Assembly: GCA_947626785.1 (NCBI GenBank)
Contig: CANQTO010000009.1
Span: forward strand, 1-64,000
Length of the DNA stretch: 64,000 nt
Source of the DNA: an uncultured Oscillospiraceae bacterium
GTDB taxonomy: Bacteria; Bacillota; Clostridia; Oscillospirales; Oscillospiraceae
Reading direction: 5' to 3'
Position 1 is the first letter of the stretch. Every line of letters begins with the position of its first letter. The translations under genes and the position numbers were made by a program. Below the pieces are notes generated by a model. The model did not search any database, was not told where the DNA came from, and was given only the letters and a program-made list of their open reading frames with translations. Shown in pieces: positions 7,882 through 16,652 of this stretch.

Positions 7882-7965
7882 AGTGAAGAGTGAAGAAGTG
7901 AGAGGCAGTTTCCACTTATTCCAATCGTCCGCGCAGCGGACACCACACCTTTTCACTCTTCACTA
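7882..7965. repeat. MITE-like repeat, full copy
   Basis: The ends AGTGAAGAGTGAAGAAGTG and CACCTTTTCACTCTTCACT are imperfect inverted repeats around a core with a second palindrome (TCCGCGCAGCGGA). A half copy of the same core and one end lies at 37404-37442. No ORF is inside. The form fits a short non-autonomous element or a dispersed intergenic repeat. Confidence 0.65.
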
Positions 7966-8003
7966 TACCTTATTACTTCCAAAAAACAGCTCACGATTTT
8001 TGG

Positions 8004-8034
8004 GTGAAGAGTGAATAGTGAAGAGTGAAGAAGT
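8004..8034. repeat. Heptamer-type tandem repeat GTGAAGA
   Basis: Tandem units of GTGAAGA/GTGAATA, the same motif that forms the ends of the repeat at 7882-7965. It is probably part of the same repeat family or a remnant of a neighbouring copy. Confidence 0.5.
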
Positions 8035-8068
8035 AAAAATCGGCAAAGCGCAGGCTTTGCCGATTTTT
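8035..8068 (-). terminator. Terminator of tRNA-Gly
   Basis: AAAAATCGGCAAAGC pairs with GCTTTGCCGATTTTT around GCAG. On the minus strand the stem ends in TTTTT directly after the tRNA. Confidence 0.85.
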
Positions 8069-8141
8069 GGAGCGGATGATGGGAGTCGAACCCACCTTAT
8101 CGGCTTGGGAAGCCGGAGTTCTACCGATGAACTACATCCGC
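8068..8141 (-). tRNA. tRNA-Gly (anticodon CCC)
   Basis: The acceptor stem GCGGATG pairs with CATCCGC. The D arm is GTTC/GAAC, the anticodon loop TTCCCAA, and the T arm GTGGG/CCCAT. The CCA end is encoded. The anticodon CCC reads GGG glycine codons. The first anticodon-stem pair is a C-A mismatch. Confidence 0.92.
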
Positions 8142-8312
8142 ATGTGGAAGAAGTGTAAATACTATAACACGGGGCCGGGGAAATTTCAAGTAAAAAATTT
8201 GCGCGGTGATGGTCTCTTTTCGCTTTTTTGCGCGCAGCGCCAGGTCTATGCTAAATAGGCCATGGTATGCGGGACGATGGGGAGCCAGCGCGCGGCTCGC
8301 CGGAGACCTGCT

Positions 8313-8356
8313 TGACCCGTTAAGAAAGGGCATTTTCGCCCTTTCTTAACGGGTCA
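8313..8356. terminator. Very long hairpin downstream of MATE gene
   Basis: Arms of 19 perfectly paired bases (TGACCCGTTAAGAAAGGGC and its complement) flank ATTTTC. The T-run (CATTTTTT) is on the plus strand. It ends only six bases from the minus-strand MATE stop codon, so it may also stop that transcript or protect its 3' end. Confidence 0.65.
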
Positions 8357-8362
8357 CATTTT

Positions 8363-9754
8363 TTATGCCTGCTGGTCCAGAGCACTCAGCTCCAGGCGGC
8401 GCTCCATGTCCCGCAGGGCTTTGCGCAGGAAGAAGACGCTGGCGGCCAGGCTCATGAGCTCTGCGATGGGGAAGCTCCACCAGACGTTGTCCACGTTCCC
8501 GGTCAGGCTGAGGAGCCAGGCCGCGGGGATCAGGGCCACTACCTGCCGCAGGACGGACACAAAGAAGGAGAAGATGCTCTTGTCCAGGGCCTGGCAGGCG
8601 GAGCCGGCCACGATGCAGAAGCCTGCCAGCAAAAAGCTCAGGCTGATGCGCCGCAGGGCGGGCACGCCGATGGCCAGCATGGCCTCCGAGGGGCTGAAGA
8701 TGCCCAGCAGCACCTGAGGAAACACCTGGAAGCAGAACACCCCCAGCAGCATGGAGCAGGTGGCAAAGATCACGCCGTAGCGGATGGTCCGGTAGATGCG
8801 CTCCTTTTTCCGGGCCCCGTAGTTATAGCCGATGACGGGGATGAGGCCGTTGTTCAGGCCGAAGACCGGCATGAAGAAGAAGCTCTGGATCTTGAAGTAG
8901 GCCCCGTACACGGCCACGGCGGTGGAGGTGAAGGCCCCCAGGATGATGTTCATCAGATAGTTGGTGACAGAGCCGATGGCCACCATCAGGATGGAGGGGA
9001 AGCCGATCCGGTAGATGTCCCGGACGATGGGCCAGGGCAGGCGGATACCGGCCAAGTGGATGGGCAGCTCCCGGTTCTTCTTGAAATGGAAGACATAGCC
9101 CACCGCCGTACCGGCGGCCTGGCCGATGACGGTGGCGATGGCCGCGCCGGCGGTGCCCATGGCGGGCAGGCCGCACCAGCCATAGATGAAGAAGGGGTCC
9201 AGGATAATATTGGTCACCGCGCCGATCATCTGGGTCCACATGGACAGCTTGGTCTGGCCCGTGGACTGCAAGAGCCGCTCCACGCAGATCTCCTGGTAGA
9301 CGAACAGGGAGCCGATGGTGACGATGCGCAGATAGGAATCGGTATAGGCGCGGATGCTCTCCACCTGGGTCTGGGAGCGGATGAACGCGCCGGCGCCGAA
9401 CAGGCCGAACAGGGCCATCAGCACCCAGCAGACGAGCCCCAGGGCCACCGCCGTGCCGGCGACGCGGCTGGCCTGCTGTTGATCCCGTCTGCCCAGAGCG
9501 CGGGACACAAGCGTGCTCACGCCCACGCCCGTGCCGGTGCCCAGGCCGATCATGATGTTCTGGGCGGGGAAGGCCAGGCTCAGGGCGGACAGGCAGTCCT
9601 CCGAGACCCGGGAGACGTACACGCTGTCGACGATGTTGTACAGGGCCTGGACCAGCATGGACAGCATCATGGGCACCGCCAGGCTCAGCAGCAGCCGGCC
9701 CTCCGGCATTTCGCCCATGCGGCTGGAGTCAAGACGGTTGGAAGCTTGGGACAT
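8363..9754 (-). CDS. MATE family efflux transporter (463 aa)
   Basis: An inner-membrane antiporter of the multidrug and toxic compound extrusion family, driven by Na+ or H+. The protein is hydrophobic throughout with about 12 membrane helices in two related halves. Family sequence is clear at the N terminus (GRLLLSLAVPMMLSMLVQALYNIVDSVYVSR) and in the second half (GFPSILMVAIGSVTNYLMNIIL). AAGGAG lies nine bases before the ATG. It is a single-gene unit with its own promoter at 9792-9820. The nearest family names would be MepA or NorM types; the exported compound is unknown. Confidence 0.93.
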   Translation of the reverse strand: MSQASNRLDSSRMGEMPEGRLLLSLAVPMMLSMLVQALYNIVDSVYVSRVSEDCLSALSLAFPAQNIMIGLGTGTGVGVSTLVSRALGRRDQQQASRVAGTAVALGLVCWVLMALFGLFGAGAFIRSQTQVESIRAYTDSYLRIVTIGSLFVYQEICVERLLQSTGQTKLSMWTQMIGAVTNIILDPFFIYGWCGLPAMGTAGAAIATVIGQAAGTAVGYVFHFKKNRELPIHLAGIRLPWPIVRDIYRIGFPSILMVAIGSVTNYLMNIILGAFTSTAVAVYGAYFKIQSFFFMPVFGLNNGLIPVIGYNYGARKKERIYRTIRYGVIFATCSMLLGVFCFQVFPQVLLGIFSPSEAMLAIGVPALRRISLSFLLAGFCIVAGSACQALDKSIFSFFVSVLRQVVALIPAAWLLSLTGNVDNVWWSFPIAELMSLAASVFFLRKALRDMERRLELSALDQQA

Positions 9755-9791
9755 TTGGCATTACTCCTTGGGAAATCGATTATCAAAGCGG

Positions 9792-9820
9792 ATTATATAG
9801 CATATAAAATTCCCTTACAA
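9792..9820 (-). promoter_or_regulatory. Promoter of MATE gene
   Basis: On the minus strand, TTGTAA (9820-9815) and TATAAT (9797-9792) are 17 bases apart, about 40 bases before the start codon. Confidence 0.75.
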
Positions 9821-9921
9821 GACCGAAATCGCGTTTTTCGGAGAAAGTAACGAAAAAATTGTGCAGAGCATGGAAAAACCGGACAAATTGCCTGTTTAAG
9901 GTGAAGAAGGAAAAATAGGGT

Positions 9922-9950
9922 GTGACAAAGCGGGCGGAAGCTGATATAAT
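9922..9950 (+). promoter_or_regulatory. Promoter of rmlD-rmlC
   Basis: GTGACA at 9922-9927 and a consensus TATAAT at 9945-9950 are 17 bases apart. This rules out GTG 9922 as the start of rmlD and supports the TTG at 9976. Confidence 0.8.
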
Positions 9951-9975
9951 ATGCAGCGAAGGGAGGCGGGCGGAC

Positions 9976-10911
9976 TTGCGTGTTTTTGTGACGGGCGTCA
10001 ACGGGCAGCTGGGGCACGATGTGCTTCTGGAGCTGCTGGCCCGGGGCCATGAGGCCACCGGCAGCGGCAGCGCGCCCGCCTATCACGGCGTCAGGATCGA
10101 CGCGCCCTTCTCCTATGTGCCCCTGGAGCTGACGGACCGGGAGCAGGTGGAGCGGACCCTGAGGGCGCTGAGGCCCCAGGCCGTGATCCACTGCGCCTCC
10201 TGGACGGCGGTGGACGCGGCAGAGCTGCCGGAGAACAGGGAGCGGGTCTGGGCGGTGAACGCCGGGGCCGTGGAGAGCCTGGCCGGGATCTGCGCGGAGC
10301 TGGACGCCAAACTGCTGACGGTCAGCACGGACTATGTGTTCAACGGCCGGGGCACGGAGCCCTGGAGCCCGGAGAGCTCCCGGCCGGAGCCCCTGAACGA
10401 ATACGGGGCCAGCAAGCTGGCGGGGGAGCGGGCGGCGCAAGAGCGGCTGGAGCGGCTGTTCATCGTGCGCATCAGCTGGCTCTTCGGCCTGAACGGAAAG
10501 AACTTTGTCCGGACCATGCTGGAGCTGGGGCGGAAGTGCGCCGAGGTGAGGGTGGTGGACGACCAGACCGGCCGGCCCACCTACACCCGGGATCTGGCGC
10601 GGCTGTTGGCGGACATGATCGAAACAGAGGCCTACGGCGTCTACCACGCCTGCAATGAGGGGCCGTTCCTGTCCTGGGCGGACTTTGCCGGGGAGATCTT
10701 CCGGCAGGCGGGGCTCGGGACGCGGGTGATCCCGGTGAGCACCGGGGAATACGGGCAGAACCTGGCCCGGCGGCCCCTGAACAGCCGCTTGGATACGAGC
10801 CTTCTCCGGAGGCGGGGCTTCGCGCCCCTGCCGGACTGGCGGGACGCCCTGGGGCGCTATCTGGAGGAACTGAAGGAACAGGAGGGGAGCGGATGGGACA
10901 GATCAAAGTGA
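9976..10911 (+). CDS. rmlD: dTDP-4-dehydrorhamnose reductase (311 aa)
   Basis: The last step of dTDP-L-rhamnose synthesis, reducing dTDP-4-dehydro-L-rhamnose with NAD(P)H. It is an extended short-chain dehydrogenase with a Rossmann GVNGQLG (residues 7-13), STDYVFNG, and the YGASK catalytic Tyr-Lys near 142. DDQTGRPTYTRDLA is typical of RmlD. The TTG start follows GGGAGGCGGG and lies downstream of a strong promoter. It overlaps rmlC by 19 bases, so the two are translated together. The rmlA and rmlB genes are not in this window. Confidence 0.93.
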   Translation: MRVFVTGVNGQLGHDVLLELLARGHEATGSGSAPAYHGVRIDAPFSYVPLELTDREQVERTLRALRPQAVIHCASWTAVDAAELPENRERVWAVNAGAVESLAGICAELDAKLLTVSTDYVFNGRGTEPWSPESSRPEPLNEYGASKLAGERAAQERLERLFIVRISWLFGLNGKNFVRTMLELGRKCAEVRVVDDQTGRPTYTRDLARLLADMIETEAYGVYHACNEGPFLSWADFAGEIFRQAGLGTRVIPVSTGEYGQNLARRPLNSRLDTSLLRRRGFAPLPDWRDALGRYLEELKEQEGSGWDRSK

Positions 10912-11453
10912 CCCGGCTGGAGCCGGAGGGGCTGCTGCTCATCGAGCCCACCGTCCACGGGGACGCCCGGGGCGCGTTCATGGAGACCTATAACGCCCGG
11001 GAGCTGGCCGAGGCGGGGCTGGAGCGGAGCTTCGTGCAGGACAACCAGTCCCTGTCCGTCCGGGGCGTGCTGCGGGGCCTGCATTTTCAGAAGGAACACC
11101 CCCAGGCCAAGCTGGTGCGGGTGCTCTCCGGCCAGGTGTTTGACGCGGCGGTGGATCTGCGCCCCGGCTCGCCCAGCTTCGGCCGGTGGAACGGGCTGCT
11201 GCTCAGCGCCGAAAACCGGCGGCAGCTGTATATCCCCGAGGGTTTTGCTCACGGCTTCTTGGTGCTCAGTGAGAAGGCTGAGTTCTTCTACAAATGCACG
11301 GACTTCTACTACCCCGGCGACGAGGGCTGCATCCGCTGGGACGACCCGGACTTAGGGATCGACTGGCCGCTGCCGGAGGGGACGCCGCCCCTGTTGTCCG
11401 AAAAGGACCGGGCGGGGCAGAGCTTCCGGGATTATTGCCAGGGAAAAAGGTAA
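10893..11453 (+). CDS. rmlC: dTDP-4-dehydrorhamnose 3,5-epimerase (186 aa)
   Basis: This enzyme epimerises C3 and C5 of dTDP-4-dehydro-6-deoxyglucose before RmlD acts. It is a cupin-fold protein; RGLHFQ carries the catalytic His (about 64), and YIPEGFAHGFLVLSE and the conserved FYYPGDEGCIRWDDPDLGI block are family signatures. GGAGGGGAGC precedes the ATG inside the end of rmlD. Rhamnose would feed cell-wall or surface polysaccharide. It is the last gene of a two-gene operon. Confidence 0.95.
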   Translation: MGQIKVTRLEPEGLLLIEPTVHGDARGAFMETYNARELAEAGLERSFVQDNQSLSVRGVLRGLHFQKEHPQAKLVRVLSGQVFDAAVDLRPGSPSFGRWNGLLLSAENRRQLYIPEGFAHGFLVLSEKAEFFYKCTDFYYPGDEGCIRWDDPDLGIDWPLPEGTPPLLSEKDRAGQSFRDYCQGKR

Positions 11454-11456
11454 AAC

Positions 11457-11496
11457 GGCCGCGGGAAAACCTGCGTCCGCATCGGTTTTCGCGGCC
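11457..11496. terminator. Hairpin after rmlC
   Basis: GGCCGCGGGAAAACC pairs with GGTTTTCGCGGCC, with one bulge. There is no T-run, so termination is uncertain. A TAAAAT at 11595-11600 may be the -10 box for the downstream housekeeping operon. Confidence 0.4.
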
Positions 11497-11629
11497 CGTT
11501 CCCGCCCGGCGCGCCTGCGCTGAAACGGTATAAAAATTCAAAAACTTAATGGGATATTTTCCATCTTGGGCTTTCTTTTTTGCCCATGGCGTGGTAAAAT
11601 ATTCTGAATTCACTTAGGAGGAACTGAGC

Positions 11630-11992
11630 ATGGGCGAAAATTACATCACCTGCAAAGAGGAAAATGGCAGCATCAACATCTCCGAGGACGTCATTTCCGG
11701 CATGGTGAAAACTGCGCTGACGGAGGTGGACGGCGTGGCCGGCCTCTCCAACACCTACGGCGCCGAGATCGCCGAGCTGATCGGCATCAAGTCCCTGTCC
11801 AAGGGCGTGAAGGTCCAGTTCGACGAGGGGAAGATCGCGGTGGACGTGATCATCACCGTCCGCTACGGCTGCAACGTGGTGAACGTGGCCAAGGCGGTGC
11901 AGGAGAAGGTACTGTACGCGGTGCAGGCCGCCACGGGCATAGAGAATGCCGAGGTCAATGTGCACGTGTCCGGCATCGCGTTTGAGAAATAA
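11630..11992 (+). CDS. Asp23/Gls24 family protein, YqhY type (120 aa)
   Basis: A small alkaline-shock/Gls24-fold protein. In Firmicutes this family member sits beside nusB, and in Bacillus YqhY has been linked to control of acetyl-CoA carboxylase. The core GNxxISEDVISGMVKTALTEVDGVAGLSNTYG and the repeating V-V-I-I-T-V-R strand pattern are clear. AGGAGG lies ten bases before the ATG. It is the first gene of the run that continues with nusB 18 bases downstream. The accB and accC genes often found upstream are absent here; rmlCD lie there instead. Confidence 0.9.
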   Translation: MGENYITCKEENGSINISEDVISGMVKTALTEVDGVAGLSNTYGAEIAELIGIKSLSKGVKVQFDEGKIAVDVIITVRYGCNVVNVAKAVQEKVLYAVQAATGIENAEVNVHVSGIAFEK

Positions 11993-12010
11993 GGCCGGGG
12001 GTCGAGGAGC

Positions 12011-12469
12011 ATGACGAGGACTGCGGCAAGAGAAATAGCCGTGCAGCTCTGCTTTGCCGCCCGGGCCGCGGATGCGGACGTGGACGGCCTGCTGGAGGAT
12101 TTCTTCTCCCCGGAGCACTATGAGAGCCTGGGGCGGGAGGACGCCCTCTACGCCGAGCGGCCCGACGAGAAGCAGCTGAGCTATATCCGGAGCCTGCTGA
12201 GCCTGACCCTGGAGCACCGGGAGGAGATCGACGGGCTCATCGGAAAGTACGCCAAGGGCTGGCGGCCGGAGCGCCTCTCTCGGACGGCCTTGGCCGTGCT
12301 GCGCTGCGCCGTGTGCGAGATCCTGTATATGGACGAGGTGCCCGACGCCGCCGCCATCAACGAGGCGGTGGAGCTGGCCAAGGGCTATGACGACGCCGAC
12401 ACCGTGGCCTTTATCAACGGCGTGCTGGGCGGCCTGATGCGGGGCGAGTTCGGCGGACAGAAGGAGTAG
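12011..12469 (+). CDS. nusB: Transcription antitermination factor NusB (152 aa)
   Basis: NusB binds boxA RNA with NusE (ribosomal protein S10) to stop early termination in rRNA operons. The all-helical C-terminal core is well kept: LRCAVCEILYMDEVPDAAAINEAVELAKGYDDADTVAFINGVLGGL. The N terminus TRTAAREIAVQLCFAA is also typical. A GAGGAG site precedes the ATG. The spacing of four bases to xseA suggests one transcript. Confidence 0.94.
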   Translation: MTRTAAREIAVQLCFAARAADADVDGLLEDFFSPEHYESLGREDALYAERPDEKQLSYIRSLLSLTLEHREEIDGLIGKYAKGWRPERLSRTALAVLRCAVCEILYMDEVPDAAAINEAVELAKGYDDADTVAFINGVLGGLMRGEFGGQKE

Positions 12470-12472
12470 GCC

Positions 12473-13690
12473 ATGGAGAGGCTGACGCTGACCGTCACCG
12501 AGCTGAATGAGCGCATCAAGGGCCTGCTGGAGCTGGACCCCCTGCTGGGGGACGTCTGCGTCCGGGGCGAGCTGTCCAACTATAAAATTTACCCCTCCGG
12601 GCATCACTATTTCACCCTGAAGGACAGCGAGAGCAGCCTGAGCTGCGTGATGTTCCGCAGCAACGCCTCCAAGCTCCGCTTCCGCCCGGAGAGCGGCATG
12701 GGCGTGACGGCCTTCGGCCGGGTCACGGTCTATCCCCGGGACGGAAAATACCAGCTCTACTGCTCGGCCCTGATCCCGGAGGGCACCGGGGACCTGCAGA
12801 TCGCCTTTGAGCAGCTGAAGGAAAAGCTCTCCAAGGAGGGCCTGTTTGACGAGGGGCACAAAAAGCCCCTGCCCAGATTCCCCCGGCGTATCGCCATCAT
12901 CACCTCCTCCGCGGGCGCCGCGGTGCACGACATGATCCGCATCCTGGGCCACCGCTGGCCCATGGCGGAGGTGGCGCTGCTGCCGGTGCGGGTGCAGGGG
13001 GCGGAGGCGCCGCCGGAGATCGTGGGCGCGATCCGCTACGCCAACGAATTTCATGTGGGCGACGTGATCATCACCGGCCGGGGCGGCGGCTCCATCGAGG
13101 ACCTGTGGGCCTTCAACGACGAGCGGGTGGCCCGGGCGATCTATGAGTCCGAGATCCCGGTCATCTCCGCCGTGGGCCATGAGCCGGACGTGACCATCGC
13201 CGACTATGTGGCCGACCGGCGGGCCTCCACCCCCTCCAACGCGGCGGAGATCGCCGTGCCGGACTGGCGGGAGATGGAGGCGCTGCTGCAAAACCTGGAC
13301 GCCCGGGCCTCCCAGGCCGTGGTGGGCCGCTTAAAGCGCCTGTCCGAGCGGCTGGAGGCTCTGCGGGCCAAGCGGGTGCTGACGGACCCGGCGGCTCATC
13401 TGGACAACCGGCGCATCGAGCTGGACCGGATGCGGGACCGGCTCCTGGCCGCCCAGGAGGGCGTGCTGGCGAAGGGAAAGCAGCGCTATGTGGGCCTGGC
13501 CGCCTCTCTGGACGCCATGAGCCCTCTGCGGGTACTGGCCCGGGGCTACGCCATCGCGGAGAAGGCGGACGGCCGGGCCGTGCGCAGCGTGCGGGACTTG
13601 GCAGCCGGGGACCGGCTGCGGCTGCGCCTGGCGGACGGCCGGGCGCAGGTCCTGGTGGAGACAACGGCGGAAGGAGAGAACAATGGCTAA
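12473..13690 (+). CDS. xseA: Exodeoxyribonuclease VII large subunit (405 aa)
   Basis: The catalytic subunit of exonuclease VII, which cuts single-stranded DNA from both ends. It has an N-terminal OB fold (VTELNERIKGLLELDPLLGDVCVRGELSNYK), the central domain with IITSSAGAAVHDMIRILGHRWP and GRGGGSIEDLWAFNDE, then a coiled-coil region (about 265-340) and a C-terminal beta domain (LARGYAIAEKADGRAVRSV). It is near full family length and overlaps xseB by eight bases. Confidence 0.96.
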   Translation: MERLTLTVTELNERIKGLLELDPLLGDVCVRGELSNYKIYPSGHHYFTLKDSESSLSCVMFRSNASKLRFRPESGMGVTAFGRVTVYPRDGKYQLYCSALIPEGTGDLQIAFEQLKEKLSKEGLFDEGHKKPLPRFPRRIAIITSSAGAAVHDMIRILGHRWPMAEVALLPVRVQGAEAPPEIVGAIRYANEFHVGDVIITGRGGGSIEDLWAFNDERVARAIYESEIPVISAVGHEPDVTIADYVADRRASTPSNAAEIAVPDWREMEALLQNLDARASQAVVGRLKRLSERLEALRAKRVLTDPAAHLDNRRIELDRMRDRLLAAQEGVLAKGKQRYVGLAASLDAMSPLRVLARGYAIAEKADGRAVRSVRDLAAGDRLRLRLADGRAQVLVETTAEGENNG

Positions 13691-13916
13691 AAATAAATTG
13701 ACTTTTGAACAGTCCCTGGCCCGGCTGGACGAGATCGTCCGGCACTTGGAAAAGGGCGATCTGCCCTTGAGCGAGTCTATGGCCCTCTTCGAGGAGGGGA
13801 CCGGGCTGCTGAGCGCCTGCGGCAAAATGTTGGACGAGGCGGAGCAGAAGGTGGTCAAGCTCCGGAAGGGGCCGGACCGGGCCCCGGTAGAGCTGCCCTT
13901 TGAGGACGAGACATGA
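13683..13916 (+). CDS. xseB: Exodeoxyribonuclease VII small subunit (77 aa)
   Basis: The helical small subunit that binds several-fold to XseA. FEQSLARLDEIVRHLEKGDLPLSESMALFEEGTGLL is the family signature. It overlaps xseA upstream and ispA downstream (ATGA-type overlap), so the three genes are translationally coupled. Confidence 0.95.
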   Translation: MAKNKLTFEQSLARLDEIVRHLEKGDLPLSESMALFEEGTGLLSACGKMLDEAEQKVVKLRKGPDRAPVELPFEDET

Positions 13917-14779
13917 CGGAAAAGGACTATAAAGAGAAGATCGACGCTGCCCTGGCGGACTGCTTCACGGGCGCGGCCGGCCTGCCCCTGGCGGGTCTGG
14001 CGGAGGCCATGAGATACAGCCTGCTGGCCGGGGGCAAGCGCATCCGGCCTATGCTGGTGCTGGAGTTTTGCCGCGTCTGCGGCGGGGACGTGGAGGCGGC
14101 CCTGCCGGTGGCCTGCGCCATCGAGATGCTGCACACCTACAGCCTCATCCATGACGACCTGCCCTGCATGGACGACGACGAGCTGCGCCGGGGCCGGCCC
14201 ACCAATCATGTGGTCTACGGGGAGTGTACCGCCGTTTTGGCGGGAGACGCCCTTCAGGCGGAGGCCTTCGGGACCATTTTGCGCAGCAAGCTCCCGGCGG
14301 AGCGCCGGGCCAGATGCGCGGAGGCTCTGGCGGACGCGGTGGGCCTCGACGGTATGTGCGGCGGCCAGTACCTGGACATGCTCTGGGAGGGCAAACCCCT
14401 CAGCGAGGAGGAGCTGACCGAGATCAACAGCCGCAAGACCGGCGCACTGCTGACGGCCGCCTGCCGCATGGGCGTGGCCGCCGCCGGCGGCGGGGAGGAC
14501 CTGGACCGGGCGGCGATGCGCTACGGCGCCGCCCTGGGCATGGCCTTCCAGATCAGGGACGACATGCTGGACGTGCTCAGCACCGATGAGGAGCTGGGCA
14601 AGCCCGTTGGCTCCGACGCCCAGGAGGGCAAGTCCACCTATATGGCCATGTTCGGCCTGGCCAAGTGCCAGCAGATGGTGGAGAAGCTCACCTGCGCCGC
14701 CAAGGAGGCGCTGGAGGGCTTCGAGGATACGGGCTTTCTCTGCGCGCTGGCAGATTCTCTGGCAAACAGAAAGAAATAA
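13913..14779 (+). CDS. ispA: Polyprenyl (farnesyl/geranylgeranyl) diphosphate synthase (288 aa)
   Basis: This enzyme condenses isopentenyl diphosphate with allylic diphosphates to C15 or C20 chains. The first aspartate-rich motif is DDLPCMDDDELRRGRPTNH and the second is QIRDDMLD; both bind magnesium and diphosphate. GGKRIRPMLVLEFC near the N terminus is the IPP-binding region. Dxs, which makes isoprenoid precursor, is the next gene, which fits a shared pathway. The chain length made cannot be fixed from sequence alone. Confidence 0.94.
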   Translation: MTEKDYKEKIDAALADCFTGAAGLPLAGLAEAMRYSLLAGGKRIRPMLVLEFCRVCGGDVEAALPVACAIEMLHTYSLIHDDLPCMDDDELRRGRPTNHVVYGECTAVLAGDALQAEAFGTILRSKLPAERRARCAEALADAVGLDGMCGGQYLDMLWEGKPLSEEELTEINSRKTGALLTAACRMGVAAAGGGEDLDRAAMRYGAALGMAFQIRDDMLDVLSTDEELGKPVGSDAQEGKSTYMAMFGLAKCQQMVEKLTCAAKEALEGFEDTGFLCALADSLANRKK

Positions 14780-14807
14780 GCGCCAAAGAGGCGGATAGAG
14801 GGATATT

Positions 14808-16652
14808 TTGGCACTTTTAGAGAAGATCGATTCCTCCGCGGATATCAAAAAACTGAGCGATGAGGAGCTGGAGCCCCTGTGCGGGGAGATCCGGCAGTTT
14901 CTCATTGAAAAGGTCTCCCGCACGGGCGGGCACCTGGCCTCCAATCTGGGAGCGGTAGAGCTGACCGTGGCCCTGCACCGGGTCTACGATACCTCCCGGG
15001 ACCGGGTCCTCTTCGATGTGGGGCACCAGAGTTATACCCATAAGATCATTACCGGCCGGCGGGACCGCTTCGACAGCCTGCGGCAGTACGGGGGCCTCTC
15101 CGGCTTCCCCAAACCCTACGAGAGCGTGGACGACCCCTTTGTGGCCGGTCACGCCTCGGACTCCGTGTCCGTGGCCCTGGGCATGGCCAAGGCCCGGAGC
15201 CTGGCGGGGGAGGACTACAAGGTGGCCGCTGTCATTGGCGACGGGGCCTTGACCGGGGGCCTGGCCTATGAGGGCCTGGCCGCGGCGGCCGCCAGCGGCG
15301 AGCCTATGGTCATCATCCTCAACGACAACGAGATGTCCATCGACCCCAACGTGGGCGGCACGGCCCGGCTGCTCCAGAAGCTCCGGGTGCGCCCGGGCTA
15401 CATCAGCTTCAAGCGCTGGTACCGGGAGCTGCTGGCCGATCTCCCGGGGGTGTACCATTTCACCCACACGGTGAAGGAGTGGCTGAAGGGGCAGCTGCTC
15501 CAGGAGAATATGTTCACGGCCATGGGCTTTGAATACATGGGCCCTGTGAACGGGCACGACCCGGTGGCGCTGGAGACGGTGATCCGCTGGGCCCAGGAGA
15601 TGGAAAAGCCCGTGATCGTCCATGTGCTCACCCGGAAGGGCAAGGGCTGCCCCTACGCGGAAGCCCACCCGGAGCTCTACCACGGCGTGGGGCCCTTCGA
15701 CCCGGTGACCGGGGAGATCAAGCCCGTGGGGGAGAGCTTTTCCGACGTGTTCGGCCAGACCCTGTGCGAGTTTGCCCGGCAGGATAAGCGGATCACCGCC
15801 TTTACCGCCGCTATGGCCGGCGGGACCGGGCTGGACGGCTTTGCCAAGGAGTTCCCCCAGCGCTTTATCGACGCGGGCATCGCCGAGGGCCACGCGGCGG
15901 CTATGGCCGCCGGGATGGCCAAACAGGGGGCCCTGCCCGTCTTCGCGGTGTATTCCAGCTTCCTTCAGCGGAGCTTTGACATGCTCATCCACGACGTGTC
16001 CCTCCAGGGCCTGCACGTGGTCTTCTGTGTGGACCGGGCGGGCATCGTGGGCAGCGACGGGGAGACTCACCACGGCATTTTCGATGTGTCCTACTTTTAC
16101 ACGGTGCCGGGCATGACGGTCTACTGTCCCGCCAGTTTTCAGGAGCTGCGGGATATGATGGCGCTGGCCCTGTTTCACACCCAGGGGCCGGTGGCCGTCC
16201 GCTATCCCCGAGGCGGGGAGGGAGCCTACAGAGACTCCTGCGTCCTGCCTGAGCTGAAGCTCACCGAGGGCGGAGATGTGACCGTCGTCTGTTACGGCAC
16301 GATGGTGAACACGGTGCTGGAGGCGGCCGCGGAGCTGGAACAGGCAGGGATCAAGGCGGAGGTCATTAAGCTGGGGAGGATCCAGCCAAACGGCTTTGAG
16401 CAGTGCCTCGCCTCCCTGCAAAAGACCGGGAAGCTGATCGCGGCGGAGGAGGTCTGCGCCGCCGGCTGCGTGGGCAGCCGGGTGCTGGCCGAGGCCGCCG
16501 GGGCGGGGATCCCTGTCAACGGGGCCTGCCTGCTGGATCTGGACGGGGGGATCGTCCCCCATGGGGACCGAGACTCGCTGATGCGGGACTTTGGGATCGA
16601 CGCGGCGGCCATCGTCAGGGCTGCCAAGAGGCTGTGCCGCCGGGAAAAATGA
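14808..16652 (+). CDS. dxs: 1-deoxy-D-xylulose-5-phosphate synthase (614 aa)
   Basis: The first step of the MEP isoprenoid pathway, joining pyruvate and glyceraldehyde 3-phosphate with thiamine diphosphate. The thiamine site GDGALTGGLAYEGL lies near residue 144, DVGHQSYTHKIITGR near 66, and the pyrimidine domain and C-terminal transketolase domain follow (DRAGIVGSDGETHHGIFDVSY). A TTG start at 14808 has GATAGAGGGA just upstream. It is full length. It shares an ATGA overlap with tlyA. Confidence 0.96.
   Translation: MALLEKIDSSADIKKLSDEELEPLCGEIRQFLIEKVSRTGGHLASNLGAVELTVALHRVYDTSRDRVLFDVGHQSYTHKIITGRRDRFDSLRQYGGLSGFPKPYESVDDPFVAGHASDSVSVALGMAKARSLAGEDYKVAAVIGDGALTGGLAYEGLAAAAASGEPMVIILNDNEMSIDPNVGGTARLLQKLRVRPGYISFKRWYRELLADLPGVYHFTHTVKEWLKGQLLQENMFTAMGFEYMGPVNGHDPVALETVIRWAQEMEKPVIVHVLTRKGKGCPYAEAHPELYHGVGPFDPVTGEIKPVGESFSDVFGQTLCEFARQDKRITAFTAAMAGGTGLDGFAKEFPQRFIDAGIAEGHAAAMAAGMAKQGALPVFAVYSSFLQRSFDMLIHDVSLQGLHVVFCVDRAGIVGSDGETHHGIFDVSYFYTVPGMTVYCPASFQELRDMMALALFHTQGPVAVRYPRGGEGAYRDSCVLPELKLTEGGDVTVVCYGTMVNTVLEAAAELEQAGIKAEVIKLGRIQPNGFEQCLASLQKTGKLIAAEEVCAAGCVGSRVLAEAAGAGIPVNGACLLDLDGGIVPHGDRDSLMRDFGIDAAAIVRAAKRLCRREK

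Noticed and set aside
7882-8034. CRISPR array from the repeated GTGAAGA motif
   Set aside because: Repeat units are seven bases in direct tandem without spacers, and no cas genes are in the window.
8067-8258. A 63-codon plus-strand frame starting MERMMGVEPT
   Set aside because: It is the antisense of tRNA-Gly; MMGVEPTLSAWEAGVLP is a common false ORF product from tRNA complements.
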